A stretch of 61,185 bases of DNA from Myxococcota bacterium (GTDB lineage: Bacteria > Myxococcota_A > Polyangia > HGW-17), in NCBI GenBank assembly GCA_018821305.1, contig JAHJMN010000024.1:1-61185 (forward strand). The letters run 5' to 3'. This document shows, piece after piece, positions 35,586 through 44,739 of this stretch; position 1 is the stretch's first letter; the number at the start of each line of letters is the position of its first letter. A model generated the notes under the pieces. The model was given only the letters and a program-made list of their open reading frames with translations, was not told the DNA's origin and did not search any database. The position numbers and the translations under genes were made by a program.

Positions 35586-36686
35586 TCAGCAAAGGAAGTC
35601 GGCGCCTTCGATTTTGTCCGGAAGGTAATTTTCGGAGATGAAGGAAATCCCCTTTGCACTGAGAGCTTCGAGTTCGAGTTTAACGCGTGAATCAAGGAGT
35701 TTCTTCAATTCTTTTTGCCACTTCTGGTCTTTAAACCAGGGGTAGGCAAGCATCTGTTTAGCACGCTTTTCGTCATTTTTATCAAGGCTGATGGTAACAA
35801 CGTCAGGAAGATCGAATTTTTCGCGGTCGAAGGAACTTAGGCCAAGGAAACGGGCATCGGGAATGGCCATGCGCACGGATTCGTAAGCGAGATTGATACT
35901 TCCCTGCTTGATAACACTGTAAATGTAAAGTCCCCAGGGATCGTTATCCACGAGAACGTAAACAGGCAGATTGAGTTCATCGTGCATTCGGCGGATAAGA
36001 CGGCGAACACCACGGGAGGTTTGCCCCTGAGACTGAATCATAATACAGCCATGTTTTCGCCAGAATTTGTCCTCGTTAAGGCGACGCCAAACGGCGTCTT
36101 TCTCGATGAGGAGAATGTAGTTTGCATCACAGTCTTTAAATTTAATGACATCTTCTTCTACAATGGAGGGAATTCCCCAACCCCCGGAGCCAATTCGGCG
36201 GGCATTGATTGTGTCACCACTGTCCACTAAAGTAAGGTTACCGACCATGGTGCCACGGTTTGAGGCAAAAAGATGCAGTTCCTCACGTAGAGCTCCGAGA
36301 GTAACTTCAAGATCTTCAATTATAATATCCGATTCCGCCTGATCGTCGAATGTGTTTTCACCCCGGGAAAGCGTGTGTTTTGTCATGTAGAAAAGATCAC
36401 GGATACTCGTTGTTTTCTCTACTTTTAATAGCTCCGTGCAGGCGTTCGCAACTAAGAAAGTCTGCATGAACTTCTTACTCATTCCCTGATGGAAGAAAAT
36501 ACGTTCCTGAGTTTTATCCCCCATTTCGATCATGCGCCTTTCCTCATCAAAATTTATGTTGGAAAGGGATCGGATGGGAATATTCAGGTTTGGATTACGC
36601 AAGGCCTTGAAATCATTTATTGCTTCATGAGCCATCACAACGATTTTACGTAAAACATCTATACTTCGAGGGTTATTTCTTTTCAT
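35586..36686 (-). CDS. top6A: DNA topoisomerase VI subunit A (Spo11-like)
   Basis: 366 aa. Residues about 85-115 contain the 5Y-CAP site TSIRDLFYMTKHTL with the catalytic Tyr. The Toprim domain has the Glu in LLIEKDAVWRRL and the DxD in VDNDPWGLYIY. Ends in Cys. Topoisomerase VI relaxes and decatenates DNA with A2B2 stoichiometry. The ATG lies 2 nt after the top6B stop. Type IIB enzymes are mainly archaeal and plant but occur in some bacteria. Confidence 0.95.
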   Translation of the reverse strand: MKRNNPRSIDVLRKIVVMAHEAINDFKALRNPNLNIPIRSLSNINFDEERRMIEMGDKTQERIFFHQGMSKKFMQTFLVANACTELLKVEKTTSIRDLFYMTKHTLSRGENTFDDQAESDIIIEDLEVTLGALREELHLFASNRGTMVGNLTLVDSGDTINARRIGSGGWGIPSIVEEDVIKFKDCDANYILLIEKDAVWRRLNEDKFWRKHGCIMIQSQGQTSRGVRRLIRRMHDELNLPVYVLVDNDPWGLYIYSVIKQGSINLAYESVRMAIPDARFLGLSSFDREKFDLPDVVTISLDKNDEKRAKQMLAYPWFKDQKWQKELKKLLDSRVKLELEALSAKGISFISENYLPDKIEGADFLC

Positions 36687-36688
36687 TT

Positions 36689-38854
36689 CTAGTCCTCGTC
36701 ATCATAATTAAGGTATTTGGATGAAAACAGAGAACCCTCATCCGTGTCATCGCTGTCTTCGTCGTCAGTTTCGCTGTCTTCTACGTCAGAAGTAACATCT
36801 TCTTCGCCATCGCCCGTTTCACCGTCTTCATCCCCGGAAGAATCCGATTTTTTCCGTTCTTTTACTCCGGAATCATCATCTGAATCCTCCGCGTCATCGG
36901 ACCATACAGTAGGCTCCCCAGTATCATCAAGCACAGGTTTTTCTACTTCGTAGTTTGCAGTGGTGAAGTTTTCCATTGCAGTTTCAATGGCTTGATTGAT
37001 TTCGGTAACATTTTCCCCGGTAATTGCTGACAGGGCCCTTGCAAGTTCACTGGAATAACGCACAAAAATATCCCGCCGCTCCTGAGCTGCTTTTAGTTTG
37101 GTTTTTCGTGAGAGATAGTTCCCAAGTTCACGACCGCATTCCTGAAGGCAAAGTTTTACTTCTTCAATAATTTCGGGAAAGTGAGCCACAGCTTCTTTTG
37201 ATTCCGATGTAAAAGGAACCCAGACGCTGGCAAGATGCACCATTATCACAACGGGCCCCTGAGGGTAGCTGCCTTTTGGCTGGTTGATGCCGTAACGTTT
37301 CCAGTTGAGCTCCATAACCGCACGGGAAATGGCGCAGGCTTTTAACTGGTATAAAAGGGGAACCCGGTTTGCAAGCCGGATAATCTGAGCAGGAGATGAG
37401 GAAGCCTCTTTTTTAACAAAATCATTATATGTACGACGAAGACTTTCCAGTTCTTCCGCCGTCAGATTTTTCACCCTTGTTCGGGTACCTACGCCGGTTT
37501 TATCACATAAATCCGCCACTTTTTTTCGTGTAAAACTTGGAAGATCCAGAAGTGCTGCACTTATAGTTTTTTCAGGATCAAGGCTTACACCGGCAATGGT
37601 AAGATCATCCATATCACCGGTTTCCACATTACCTCGTAATTCACCACCATATGCGACGGCGGCTTCCACTACAAAAGGATTTCCACGATATACATGCGGA
37701 GGTCGGGATTTGGAAACGTAAAATTCTGCTTCGTTTACCTGCCGCCCGAGACCGCGTCGCATTAGCACCTCACCGATGGGTACAATGGAATCACTTGAGG
37801 GAGCCATGATTTTAATATTGCCAAGTTCCCGGTGAAGGGTTTCAATTTCTTCGGGAGAAAGTTTGGATGGTCGCTTTCCCACATCAAGTCCAGCGGCGGT
37901 GCATGCCTGCTGAGCAACTTTGGGAGTTACCCGGGAAAACTCAGTCTGAAGAAAAGAACCCACACGCTTGGTTTCCGTCTCGCGAATCATTTTAATAAAA
38001 AGACCCAGTTCAATTCCATGGGGATGAGGCTGCACAGCTTTCGGTTCACGGGGCAGCGCCTGAGAAACGCGGGGAAAGTGCATTCGTTCATGTTTTGGAT
38101 TCACATAGAAAATCTCCGCATGTGGATTTGCTACAGCGGTCTGGGCAAGGTATTCATCCACGCTGTGACGCCCGCTTTTATGCACGCCAACGATTTCCAG
38201 TTCAACCCTGGTTCCATGGGGCTCTTCCCATTCAACTATGAGGTCTTTAATAACGTTGGGACGATTTTTCTGCAGGTCCAAAAGAAGTTCAAAGTGGTGT
38301 GCGGGGTGTTCAAGACCAATTCGGCTTGTAATTCGCACGGGTTTTCCGGTAGTTAACTGACTGTACATACCCGCTGCACTGATTCCGATTCCCTGCTGTC
38401 CCCGGGATTGCTTGAGGGAGTGGAACTTACTGCCGTATAAAAGTTGACCAAAAATTTTCGGAACCTGACTTTTTACAATACCAGGACCGTTATCCTGCAC
38501 AGCAACTCGAAGTCTTTCATCCCCAATTTGTTCGATTTCAACTAAAATAGTGGGAAGAATATGGGCTTCTTCGCAGGCGTCCAGTGCATTATCAACAGCT
38601 TCTTTAACCGTTGTCATCAATGCACGGACTGGTGAATCGAAACCTAAAAGTTGTTTATTTTTAGCAAAGAACTCACTGATGGAAATGCTTCGCTGTTTTT
38701 CTCCCATTTCATCAGCTTTTGTTCTTCTCTCCTTTGGAGGAGAAGATTTGGGCTTTTCTTCAGAAATCGTAGTTTCGATTTCTTCCCCGGCAGGAGAAGA
38801 ATCGTTGCCTTTTTCCAGAAGTGCAAAAAGATCACCTAGTTCCATATCACTCAT
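36689..38854 (-). CDS. top6B: DNA topoisomerase VI subunit B (GHKL ATPase)
   Basis: About 721 aa from ATG 38854; a second ATG at 38845 and an upstream in-frame start at 38938 are possible. GHKL motifs: VKEAVDNALDACEEA (Asn), VQDNGPGI and QGIGISAAGMYSQLTTG. A transducer domain follows. The N-terminus has a 60-residue charged extension before ISISEFFAKNKQLLGF. The C-terminal about 65 residues are extremely acidic (Asp/Glu/Ser), which is not part of archaeal enzymes as far as I recall. Two-nt spacing to top6A. Confidence 0.94.
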   Translation of the reverse strand: MSDMELGDLFALLEKGNDSSPAGEEIETTISEEKPKSSPPKERRTKADEMGEKQRSISISEFFAKNKQLLGFDSPVRALMTTVKEAVDNALDACEEAHILPTILVEIEQIGDERLRVAVQDNGPGIVKSQVPKIFGQLLYGSKFHSLKQSRGQQGIGISAAGMYSQLTTGKPVRITSRIGLEHPAHHFELLLDLQKNRPNVIKDLIVEWEEPHGTRVELEIVGVHKSGRHSVDEYLAQTAVANPHAEIFYVNPKHERMHFPRVSQALPREPKAVQPHPHGIELGLFIKMIRETETKRVGSFLQTEFSRVTPKVAQQACTAAGLDVGKRPSKLSPEEIETLHRELGNIKIMAPSSDSIVPIGEVLMRRGLGRQVNEAEFYVSKSRPPHVYRGNPFVVEAAVAYGGELRGNVETGDMDDLTIAGVSLDPEKTISAALLDLPSFTRKKVADLCDKTGVGTRTRVKNLTAEELESLRRTYNDFVKKEASSSPAQIIRLANRVPLLYQLKACAISRAVMELNWKRYGINQPKGSYPQGPVVIMVHLASVWVPFTSESKEAVAHFPEIIEEVKLCLQECGRELGNYLSRKTKLKAAQERRDIFVRYSSELARALSAITGENVTEINQAIETAMENFTTANYEVEKPVLDDTGEPTVWSDDAEDSDDDSGVKERKKSDSSGDEDGETGDGEEDVTSDVEDSETDDEDSDDTDEGSLFSSKYLNYDDED

Positions 38855-39096
38855 ACTGATTCTCACAATCCGGACAATCAAGTCCGATGCATCGGTTCCG
38901 GGTGCCACAATATTTATTTGAGGGGAAAATTCAAACAAAATCCCCGGAGGAAAAAACCTGACATTTGTTCGTTTTTAAAAACATTGAAGTATTAGCCACT
39001 TAGATCCGGCACTACGGGAGAAAAAATAATGTTCGGAAGGATGTATTATGGAATTTCCAATAAAAACGCGAATTCAAAGGGCGAAGATACCAGATT

Positions 39097-41376
39097 TCAG
39101 GACTTGGATTTTTTCTTATCTTCGGGTTCCGGAGTGTCGGCAGTACTGGCTTCATCCTCTTCTCGATGATAACCATAACTGTACGTATAATACCCACCTC
39201 GACTTCCACCGTAGTAATAAGCCTTGGAGCCCCACTTGGATGAATCGACATAGTTCATTACACTGCCTATGATTCGCGCTTTTCCGGACATGGCACGACG
39301 TGTATAACGTATGGCAGGTCTGGTACTGCGGCCGTGGCGTGTTACTATTAATACGGCGTCTACAACCTGAGCTATGATTACAGGGTCAGTAACAAGACCA
39401 ACAGGAGGAGTATCAATGATCACTTTATCATAAAGACCTTTGAGTTTTTCCAGAAGCTCTTTGAAATTGGATGATTGCTCAAGCTCAGCGGGATTTGGTG
39501 GAATCGGACCGCAGGGGAGCACATGCAGGTTTTCAATGTCAGATATAATTATTGAATCCTCAACCTCGGATTTCTTAACTATAAGGGATGAGAGTCCTCG
39601 CTGCGGTTTCTGGCCGAAAGTCTTGTGTATGGTTGGTTTCCTCATATCACCATCAATGAGCAGTGTTTTTTCTCCGCTCATAGCCATGGAAATAGCGATA
39701 TAACTGGATATGGTCGTCTTGCCTTCGAGGGGCATAGAACTTGTAATCATCAGTGTTTTTATTGGGTTATCAGGGGTAGCAAAAACAATGTTTGTTCGGA
39801 TAGTACGAATCGCTTCCGCAATGGTGCTGCGAGGGTGATTGAAAATGTAATAAGCTCTGCTCTGCCTGTCATCGGGACGGGGTGGAAGCATGGGAAGATA
39901 TCCCAGGAACGGACAGCCAAGATACATCTCCAGTTCATCCTGACTTTTAACCGTATTATCAAGGTAATAAAATAGAACCAGAAACATAAGACCTATGAAC
40001 ATGCCGAGAGCAAACCCCAGCATTAGATTAACCGAAAGCCGCGGACTGAAAGGCATCCGGGGCAGCATAGCATTGTCCAGCGGCCTGATATTGTTTGTCT
40101 TGAGTTCTTCCGCGAGACCCGTTTCCTTGTGGCGGGCTAAAACAAGGTCGTATAACTTTGCAATTTCATCCCTTTCCCGCTTAATTTTCGCATGTTCAAC
40201 CTCAAGTTTAGCGAGGGAATGAGCTTCCGTAAAGGCCTGCTCTAAAGCCTGACGCGATCGGGCAAGTACTTTCAGGCTCAGGCGATAGTCAGCGGCGATA
40301 GAGATCTCAATTAATTTGATTTCATTCGTTATATTATCACTTATTATTTTCAGGCTTTTTTCCCCTTGAATGACCTGAGGGTGCTTTTCAAGAAATTCAA
40401 TGCGGTCATTTTGCAACTTAAGGTAATTACTGTAATAACCAGCTCTGAGCGCATAGATATGTTCTTTACCGCTGAAATCAAGACGGGGATCGTTCACTGG
40501 ATTTTTTGCCTGGAGACTTTTAAATATTTTCAGTTTTTCTGCTAACTGCTCTGCTTTTCGTTCTGCATTTTCATTATAAAGTGTTCGCTCACCAACAATT
40601 TTTGTGAGACGGGACATTTTTTCCGCAAGATTCACATCGTAAATTCCATTTTTAATGTGAAAATCCAGAAGTTTTTTATCAGCTTCATCAAGTTTTTCTT
40701 TCAATGACTTCAACTGACTATCAAGCCAGGTACTGGCACTCTTCGTAGATGAAATACGACGTTCGAGGTTTTCGTCGATGTATGTCTCCATAACTGCATT
40801 AGCCAAATCCCGGGCCAGTTCTGGATTGGGACTTATCACCTGAATCTGGACTATCCGACTGTCCTGTATCGGAATTACAGAAAGAGAGCTTCTAAGAATG
40901 TTTGCTGCCGCGGACATCTCATCGGTGTTTGGTGCCCGTTCAGGTATGTTTTTAAGCCCAAGAATCTGAAATACCTTTTTGCTTTCGAGACGCTGCACCG
41001 TGAGATAACTAATATTTCGGGATCTGATTACTTCAAACTGTGTTTCAAGGTATCTTTTTGCATACCAGTAATCATCAGAAAGCTCCGTAAGATTGGTTTT
41101 TATCTGAGATCCAAGATAACTGGGAAGTTGACTTGAAATTACTATGGTCGCATGAGTTTTATACAGCGGAGTTTTCTTTTTTGTAACAAACCAGGCGAGG
41201 GTTGTTGCGGCACCGGTAGTAAGAATAAGAACCCAGAAATACTTCTGGAGTATGTGTATAATTCGTTTCCAGTCTATTTGCCCGCTGCCGCTCCCCGAAG
41301 GAGATGCACTGTCAAAGGGGCCCTGTAAATCAGGTGACATATTAATTTCCCGACCTTGTGGTCCTGTTGCGTTCAT
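39097..41376 (-). CDS. Wzz/Wzc-type polysaccharide co-polymerase with BY-kinase domain
   Basis: 759 aa. Wzz domain: TM1 (about 45-65), long periplasmic coiled coil, TM2 (about 445-467). Kinase domain: Walker A SSMPLEGKTT (about 545-554), A' LLIDGDMRKPT, B KVIIDTPPVG. A C-terminal Tyr cluster (KAYYYGG, GGYYTYSYGYH) is the autophosphorylation tail. It controls chain length and export of capsule or exopolysaccharide. The start may be ATG 41376 or ATG 41340; neither has a strong ribosome site. 90 bp downstream of the polytopic membrane protein. Confidence 0.92.
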   Translation of the reverse strand: MNATGPQGREINMSPDLQGPFDSASPSGSGSGQIDWKRIIHILQKYFWVLILTTGAATTLAWFVTKKKTPLYKTHATIVISSQLPSYLGSQIKTNLTELSDDYWYAKRYLETQFEVIRSRNISYLTVQRLESKKVFQILGLKNIPERAPNTDEMSAAANILRSSLSVIPIQDSRIVQIQVISPNPELARDLANAVMETYIDENLERRISSTKSASTWLDSQLKSLKEKLDEADKKLLDFHIKNGIYDVNLAEKMSRLTKIVGERTLYNENAERKAEQLAEKLKIFKSLQAKNPVNDPRLDFSGKEHIYALRAGYYSNYLKLQNDRIEFLEKHPQVIQGEKSLKIISDNITNEIKLIEISIAADYRLSLKVLARSRQALEQAFTEAHSLAKLEVEHAKIKRERDEIAKLYDLVLARHKETGLAEELKTNNIRPLDNAMLPRMPFSPRLSVNLMLGFALGMFIGLMFLVLFYYLDNTVKSQDELEMYLGCPFLGYLPMLPPRPDDRQSRAYYIFNHPRSTIAEAIRTIRTNIVFATPDNPIKTLMITSSMPLEGKTTISSYIAISMAMSGEKTLLIDGDMRKPTIHKTFGQKPQRGLSSLIVKKSEVEDSIIISDIENLHVLPCGPIPPNPAELEQSSNFKELLEKLKGLYDKVIIDTPPVGLVTDPVIIAQVVDAVLIVTRHGRSTRPAIRYTRRAMSGKARIIGSVMNYVDSSKWGSKAYYYGGSRGGYYTYSYGYHREEDEASTADTPEPEDKKKSKS

Positions 41377-41466
41377 TAGTACAAAAAATATGGATAAAAA
41401 TCATCTGATAATTAATTCTTTCAGCAACAAGAGAATAAATCATTAAATTTTATCACCTTTCCATTG

Positions 41467-42753
41467 TTAAGCATGAGCCTGGACAGGAATATTCCGAATC
41501 TTCTGTGACAGGATATACTCGGAATTTACGCCAAGACTGTGTGCCTTCCTCAGAGAAAGGCCGATGCTGGCCATAATAATATAAAATGGTAGAATCTGAT
41601 AACGCATTCTATAAATAGTGCCAATATTACTTTCAACAATTGCATAGAGCACTGTAAGAAAAACGAAATAGATAATGATCGGTAGAAATTCCCTTGCTCT
41701 CGGATGCCTGAGACAGAAAAACAGACCCCGAACTACAAAAATCGATAAAAACCAGAGAAGAGGTACTTCAAAAGCACCCAGGGCAGAGTTTAAAGAAACC
41801 ACCTGCCAGGGAAATGGTGAAAAAAGAAAATGAATGAGACGAATGGGAAAATACTTTATGATATCAAACCCTGTTTCATAATGCTGATCCTCATAAAGCT
41901 CCGTTTTTCCGTAACTTAATCCCCTTTGATATTTATTAAGTTGATCAACGCTCACCTGTTTATCAACAACATTGCTCACATCATGCCCCAACCCGAAAGC
42001 AAATAGAACAGCCATCATCCCGAGAGCAATCGCCATGCCCTGAAATGTCTTTCGGATTGAAAGCCCACTCATATTAACAAAAACTGAAAACAAATAAACA
42101 GCTATAAGAACCAGAACTATGTAAAATCTAATGAAATAGAGTGGAACCAGGGGTAAAACTGCCCCGGGAATGTATGATAGGCGATGACGATAAACCACCT
42201 GGAAATAGCTATAAAACGCAACCACGACCATAAAAAGAATAGTAGTATCCTTTAAAATGGCAGCATTCCATATGATCGAAGAAGGCAAGAAGGCCATTAT
42301 AAGAACAAATGTTTTTACAACTCCCCAGGCAAAAATTGTAAGAAAAAGCCTTGCCAACAGCATAATGAGCAGAACACCCATGAGGGCGTTAAAATATGCA
42401 GGTACAGACATATTCTTACCGAATACAAAATAAAAAATTGCAGTCGTGTAGATATAGCCTGGGTGTGTTATTTTTTTTTCCGAGGAGTAATATCGTTTAT
42501 CGTAATCAAGCCCGTTCCATTTATCAACTATTCCATAGCCTCCCCTTATATAAAGAAAAGTATCCGGACCAGTAAGTTCAGGTTTTCCCATGTATTCGAT
42601 GTATATAAAAGACAACCCCATGCGGATGATCATTGCCACAAAGAGCACCGTAAGAATCCATTTTTTCTCATAATCTGAGAGATGGCGCAGTAAAACCATT
42701 CCCGCCAGGAAAAATAAAATTATTACAGTGAAAATCGTAAAAAAAACCGCCAA
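41467..42753 (-). CDS. Polytopic membrane protein, probable polysaccharide polymerase or glycosyltransferase
   Basis: 428 aa, TTG start with AGGA upstream. About 10-11 TM helices. The conserved-looking loop PELTGPDTFLYIRGGYGIVD with an Asp after TM2, and PSSIIWNAAILKDTTILF, resemble Wzy/EpsG-like polymerases and GT-C enzymes. It is just upstream of the tyrosine autokinase, so a role in the same polysaccharide pathway is likely. Assignment to a specific family is uncertain. Confidence 0.65.
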   Translation of the reverse strand: MAVFFTIFTVIILFFLAGMVLLRHLSDYEKKWILTVLFVAMIIRMGLSFIYIEYMGKPELTGPDTFLYIRGGYGIVDKWNGLDYDKRYYSSEKKITHPGYIYTTAIFYFVFGKNMSVPAYFNALMGVLLIMLLARLFLTIFAWGVVKTFVLIMAFLPSSIIWNAAILKDTTILFMVVVAFYSYFQVVYRHRLSYIPGAVLPLVPLYFIRFYIVLVLIAVYLFSVFVNMSGLSIRKTFQGMAIALGMMAVLFAFGLGHDVSNVVDKQVSVDQLNKYQRGLSYGKTELYEDQHYETGFDIIKYFPIRLIHFLFSPFPWQVVSLNSALGAFEVPLLWFLSIFVVRGLFFCLRHPRAREFLPIIIYFVFLTVLYAIVESNIGTIYRMRYQILPFYIIMASIGLSLRKAHSLGVNSEYILSQKIRNIPVQAHA

Positions 42754-42801
42754 ATTACATCCTGCTCAACCACATGGGTTTTAAGACATTCGCCTTTCGA
42801 T

Positions 42802-42833
42802 ACAATCGTATAGTACCCGAAAACGGTATAGAC
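42802..42833 (-). repeat. Isolated family C terminus
   Basis: ACAATCGTATAGTACCCGAA followed by AACGGTATAGAC matches the right end of C2 (18 bp core with changes) but no body is attached. It is a degenerate solo end in the 155-bp gap upstream of the membrane protein gene. Confidence 0.45.
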
Positions 42834-42908
42834 AATCCTGAACTTAAGTGTTGCACGGAAATTAACAGATTTTGATTTAGACTACACGAACTAACTTACG
42901 GAGTTTGA

Positions 42909-43907
42909 CTATTTTTTCTTTTCCGGAGCAGGCTTTTTGTTGTCTGCGGCAGGAGCTTTCTTTGCACCGGGAAGTACTACCCTCTTGTCATAAAGGGCTT
43001 TTGTAAGGCTATCGTAAACAATGCGTTCGAGATCAGTAACGGCTTTATAACCCTTGAAAATGTAACCGTCAATAACAAGGTTACAATCGGATTTTGTATC
43101 GACTGTATCAGCAACTTTAAGAAGTTCATCTACAACTTTACGGAGTTCATGTTTTTCGAGATTAACAAAATCTTTTTTGTCCATGCCGGCCTTAATAGCC
43201 ATTTCGATAGCCAATTTTGAGTTATTTCGACTCCAACTCTTTGCCATTTTCTTGTGCCATCTCCAGAATTCATCATTTCCAAGCTTTTTATGAACCATCA
43301 GGGCCACCGTAATAACTTTTTTACTGTCTTCTGTGTCTTTAGGAACCGGAATAAAAACCCATTTTATGTGATCTTTATTTGCCTTGAAAGATTTCTTTTT
43401 GGAGCCCATAATTGAGTCCATCCGAAGGTTTCCGTATTCAGCCAGTTCAATTACCGTATACGCGCCCTTTTCGTTTCCATCTACAGGGAAAACATGTTTT
43501 TTCATAATGTTTTCTATTACTTTAGTAGATTTAGCACTGAGCTTCTCAGCATTTTTATCGAGATAATCCTTCCATTTTTTCTCGAAATTCTCCCTCAGGT
43601 TTTTATAGTATACTTCGTCCATCTTTTTAAGTTTGGATTTAGCAATACAGTGTTTTTCCTTTACACGGTTAACTGAATACCCTCGCTTTACATTGAGTTC
43701 GACGCAATCGTAGTCGGATGGGCAATCGGAAACTGTTGAGCAGTGTTTTGTACAAAGTTTGTGACCCTCCACAGTCATGCAGCTGTTCGTTGCGCACTCA
43801 CGACTGTTAAGGCACCGGTCCCCAAGTTTCTTTTTGAATTTGTCACAGGCAGAAAATGTTAGAGCAACTGCCATAATAAAAAGTAATAATTTGCTTTTTC
43901 TCGTCAT
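42909..43907 (-). CDS. Inactive thioredoxin-fold lipoprotein with N-terminal Cys-rich module
   Basis: 332 aa, GGGAGAA before ATG 43907. Lipobox LTFSAC. Residues about 28-90 hold a six- to eight-Cys module (DRCLNSRECATNSC, HCSTVSDCPSDYDC). The core then follows DsbA-like topology (YTVIELAEYGN, DEFWRWHKKM, AIEMAIKAGMD, CNLVIDGYIFKG). In it the CxxC is replaced by NLRM and the TP(W) cis-Pro loop is lost. The Lys/Pro-rich tail is low-complexity. It is a non-catalytic paralogue of the 15.5-17.5 kb proteins by topology. Confidence 0.6.
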   Translation of the reverse strand: MTRKSKLLLFIMAVALTFSACDKFKKKLGDRCLNSRECATNSCMTVEGHKLCTKHCSTVSDCPSDYDCVELNVKRGYSVNRVKEKHCIAKSKLKKMDEVYYKNLRENFEKKWKDYLDKNAEKLSAKSTKVIENIMKKHVFPVDGNEKGAYTVIELAEYGNLRMDSIMGSKKKSFKANKDHIKWVFIPVPKDTEDSKKVITVALMVHKKLGNDEFWRWHKKMAKSWSRNNSKLAIEMAIKAGMDKKDFVNLEKHELRKVVDELLKVADTVDTKSDCNLVIDGYIFKGYKAVTDLERIVYDSLTKALYDKRVVLPGAKKAPAADNKKPAPEKKK

Positions 43908-44036
43908 TTCAATGTTCTCCCATTTTAAACTTAAAAATTATTTCGCTTTGTCGAAATCCCTTTTTTGAGTAATATGACTAATGTGCTATAAATACACACG
44001 TAAAGTCAGCAACTGATACCACACACCGGTGAACTA

Positions 44037-44399
44037 ATGCAATATCAAATTAAAACACAGAGAGTTTTCAAAATTTTTTCCGGTCCTGAACGCCGGTTTT
44101 TGTGGCTGCAAACGCCCCGGATTGATGACTGGACTGCCCCCAAAGAAGTAACGCAACTTCCTATTCCCTTTTTAATTGGGGATAATGAACTAAGTAAACG
44201 CGAGTTTCTCGTTTACCTTGATGAAATCAAGACAATGGATAACAACACGACAGGGATTCTCTTCCGTGGAAAAACCATCGATCCAATCAATGGTCAGGGT
44301 TACATAATCGAAGGTCAGTATGACTATGCTGAAAAAACCGGTCTGGCAGAAGTTACCGAGTACGAATCTCCCGATGACGACGACGATGACGAAGATTGA
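44037..44399 (+). CDS. Small acidic-tailed protein, unknown
   Basis: 120 aa, no signal or TM. Mixed alpha/beta body (FLWLQTPRIDDWTAPKEVTQ) and a terminal run of eight Asp/Glu. No family recognised. Possibly cytoplasmic and basic-partner binding. Start at ATG 44037 after GGTG. Stands alone on the plus strand between divergent gene 42909-43907 and the Cys-repeat lipoprotein. Confidence 0.55.
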   Translation: MQYQIKTQRVFKIFSGPERRFLWLQTPRIDDWTAPKEVTQLPIPFLIGDNELSKREFLVYLDEIKTMDNNTTGILFRGKTIDPINGQGYIIEGQYDYAEKTGLAEVTEYESPDDDDDDED

Positions 44400-44508
44400 T
44401 CATTTTTTTCCCTGAAAGCATGATTTTTCAATCCGGTGTAACAATAAAAAATCAAAATAATTTCTAATTATGCTTGTAGATTTCAGGAAATATTGTAGTA
44501 AATAGTTA
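44400..44508. other. Spacer after the small acidic protein gene
   Basis: AT-rich, with no terminator or gene recognised. It is followed by family B copy B3. Confidence 0.4.
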
Positions 44509-44686
44509 ATGTTCTGAAATACGATCTTTTCAAATTTTCGCAGTTTTCCAGCTCAGAACTCTCACTGTTTTCGATGAAAACAGTCGTTTATGCGAATTCC
44601 GAAGCAAATCGGCCTGCGTTACGATTTCCTTCGAAAATACGTCAGGATTTTTCTGGAAATTTTTCGTGTAGCGAATTACAGGACAC
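44509..44686 (+). repeat. Family B repeat, copy B3
   Basis: Bounded by ATGTTCTGAAAT and ATTACAGGACAC. Contains the identical ACTGTTTTCGATGAAAACAG hairpin seen in B1, and ACGATTTCCTTCGAAAATAC. The right end is 53 bp upstream of the Cys-repeat lipoprotein ATG. It is open in frame with that gene, which makes a falsely long N-terminus. Confidence 0.8.
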
Positions 44687-44739
44687 GAACAAATATTAGG
44701 CTGGGTTCAATTTTATTTAAACAACCTCAAGGAGTTGTC

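Noticed and set aside
44590-44739. Longer N-terminus for the Cys-repeat lipoprotein
   Set aside because: The extra codons translate repeat B3; the ATG at 44740 has AAGGAG and begins a proper lipoprotein signal.
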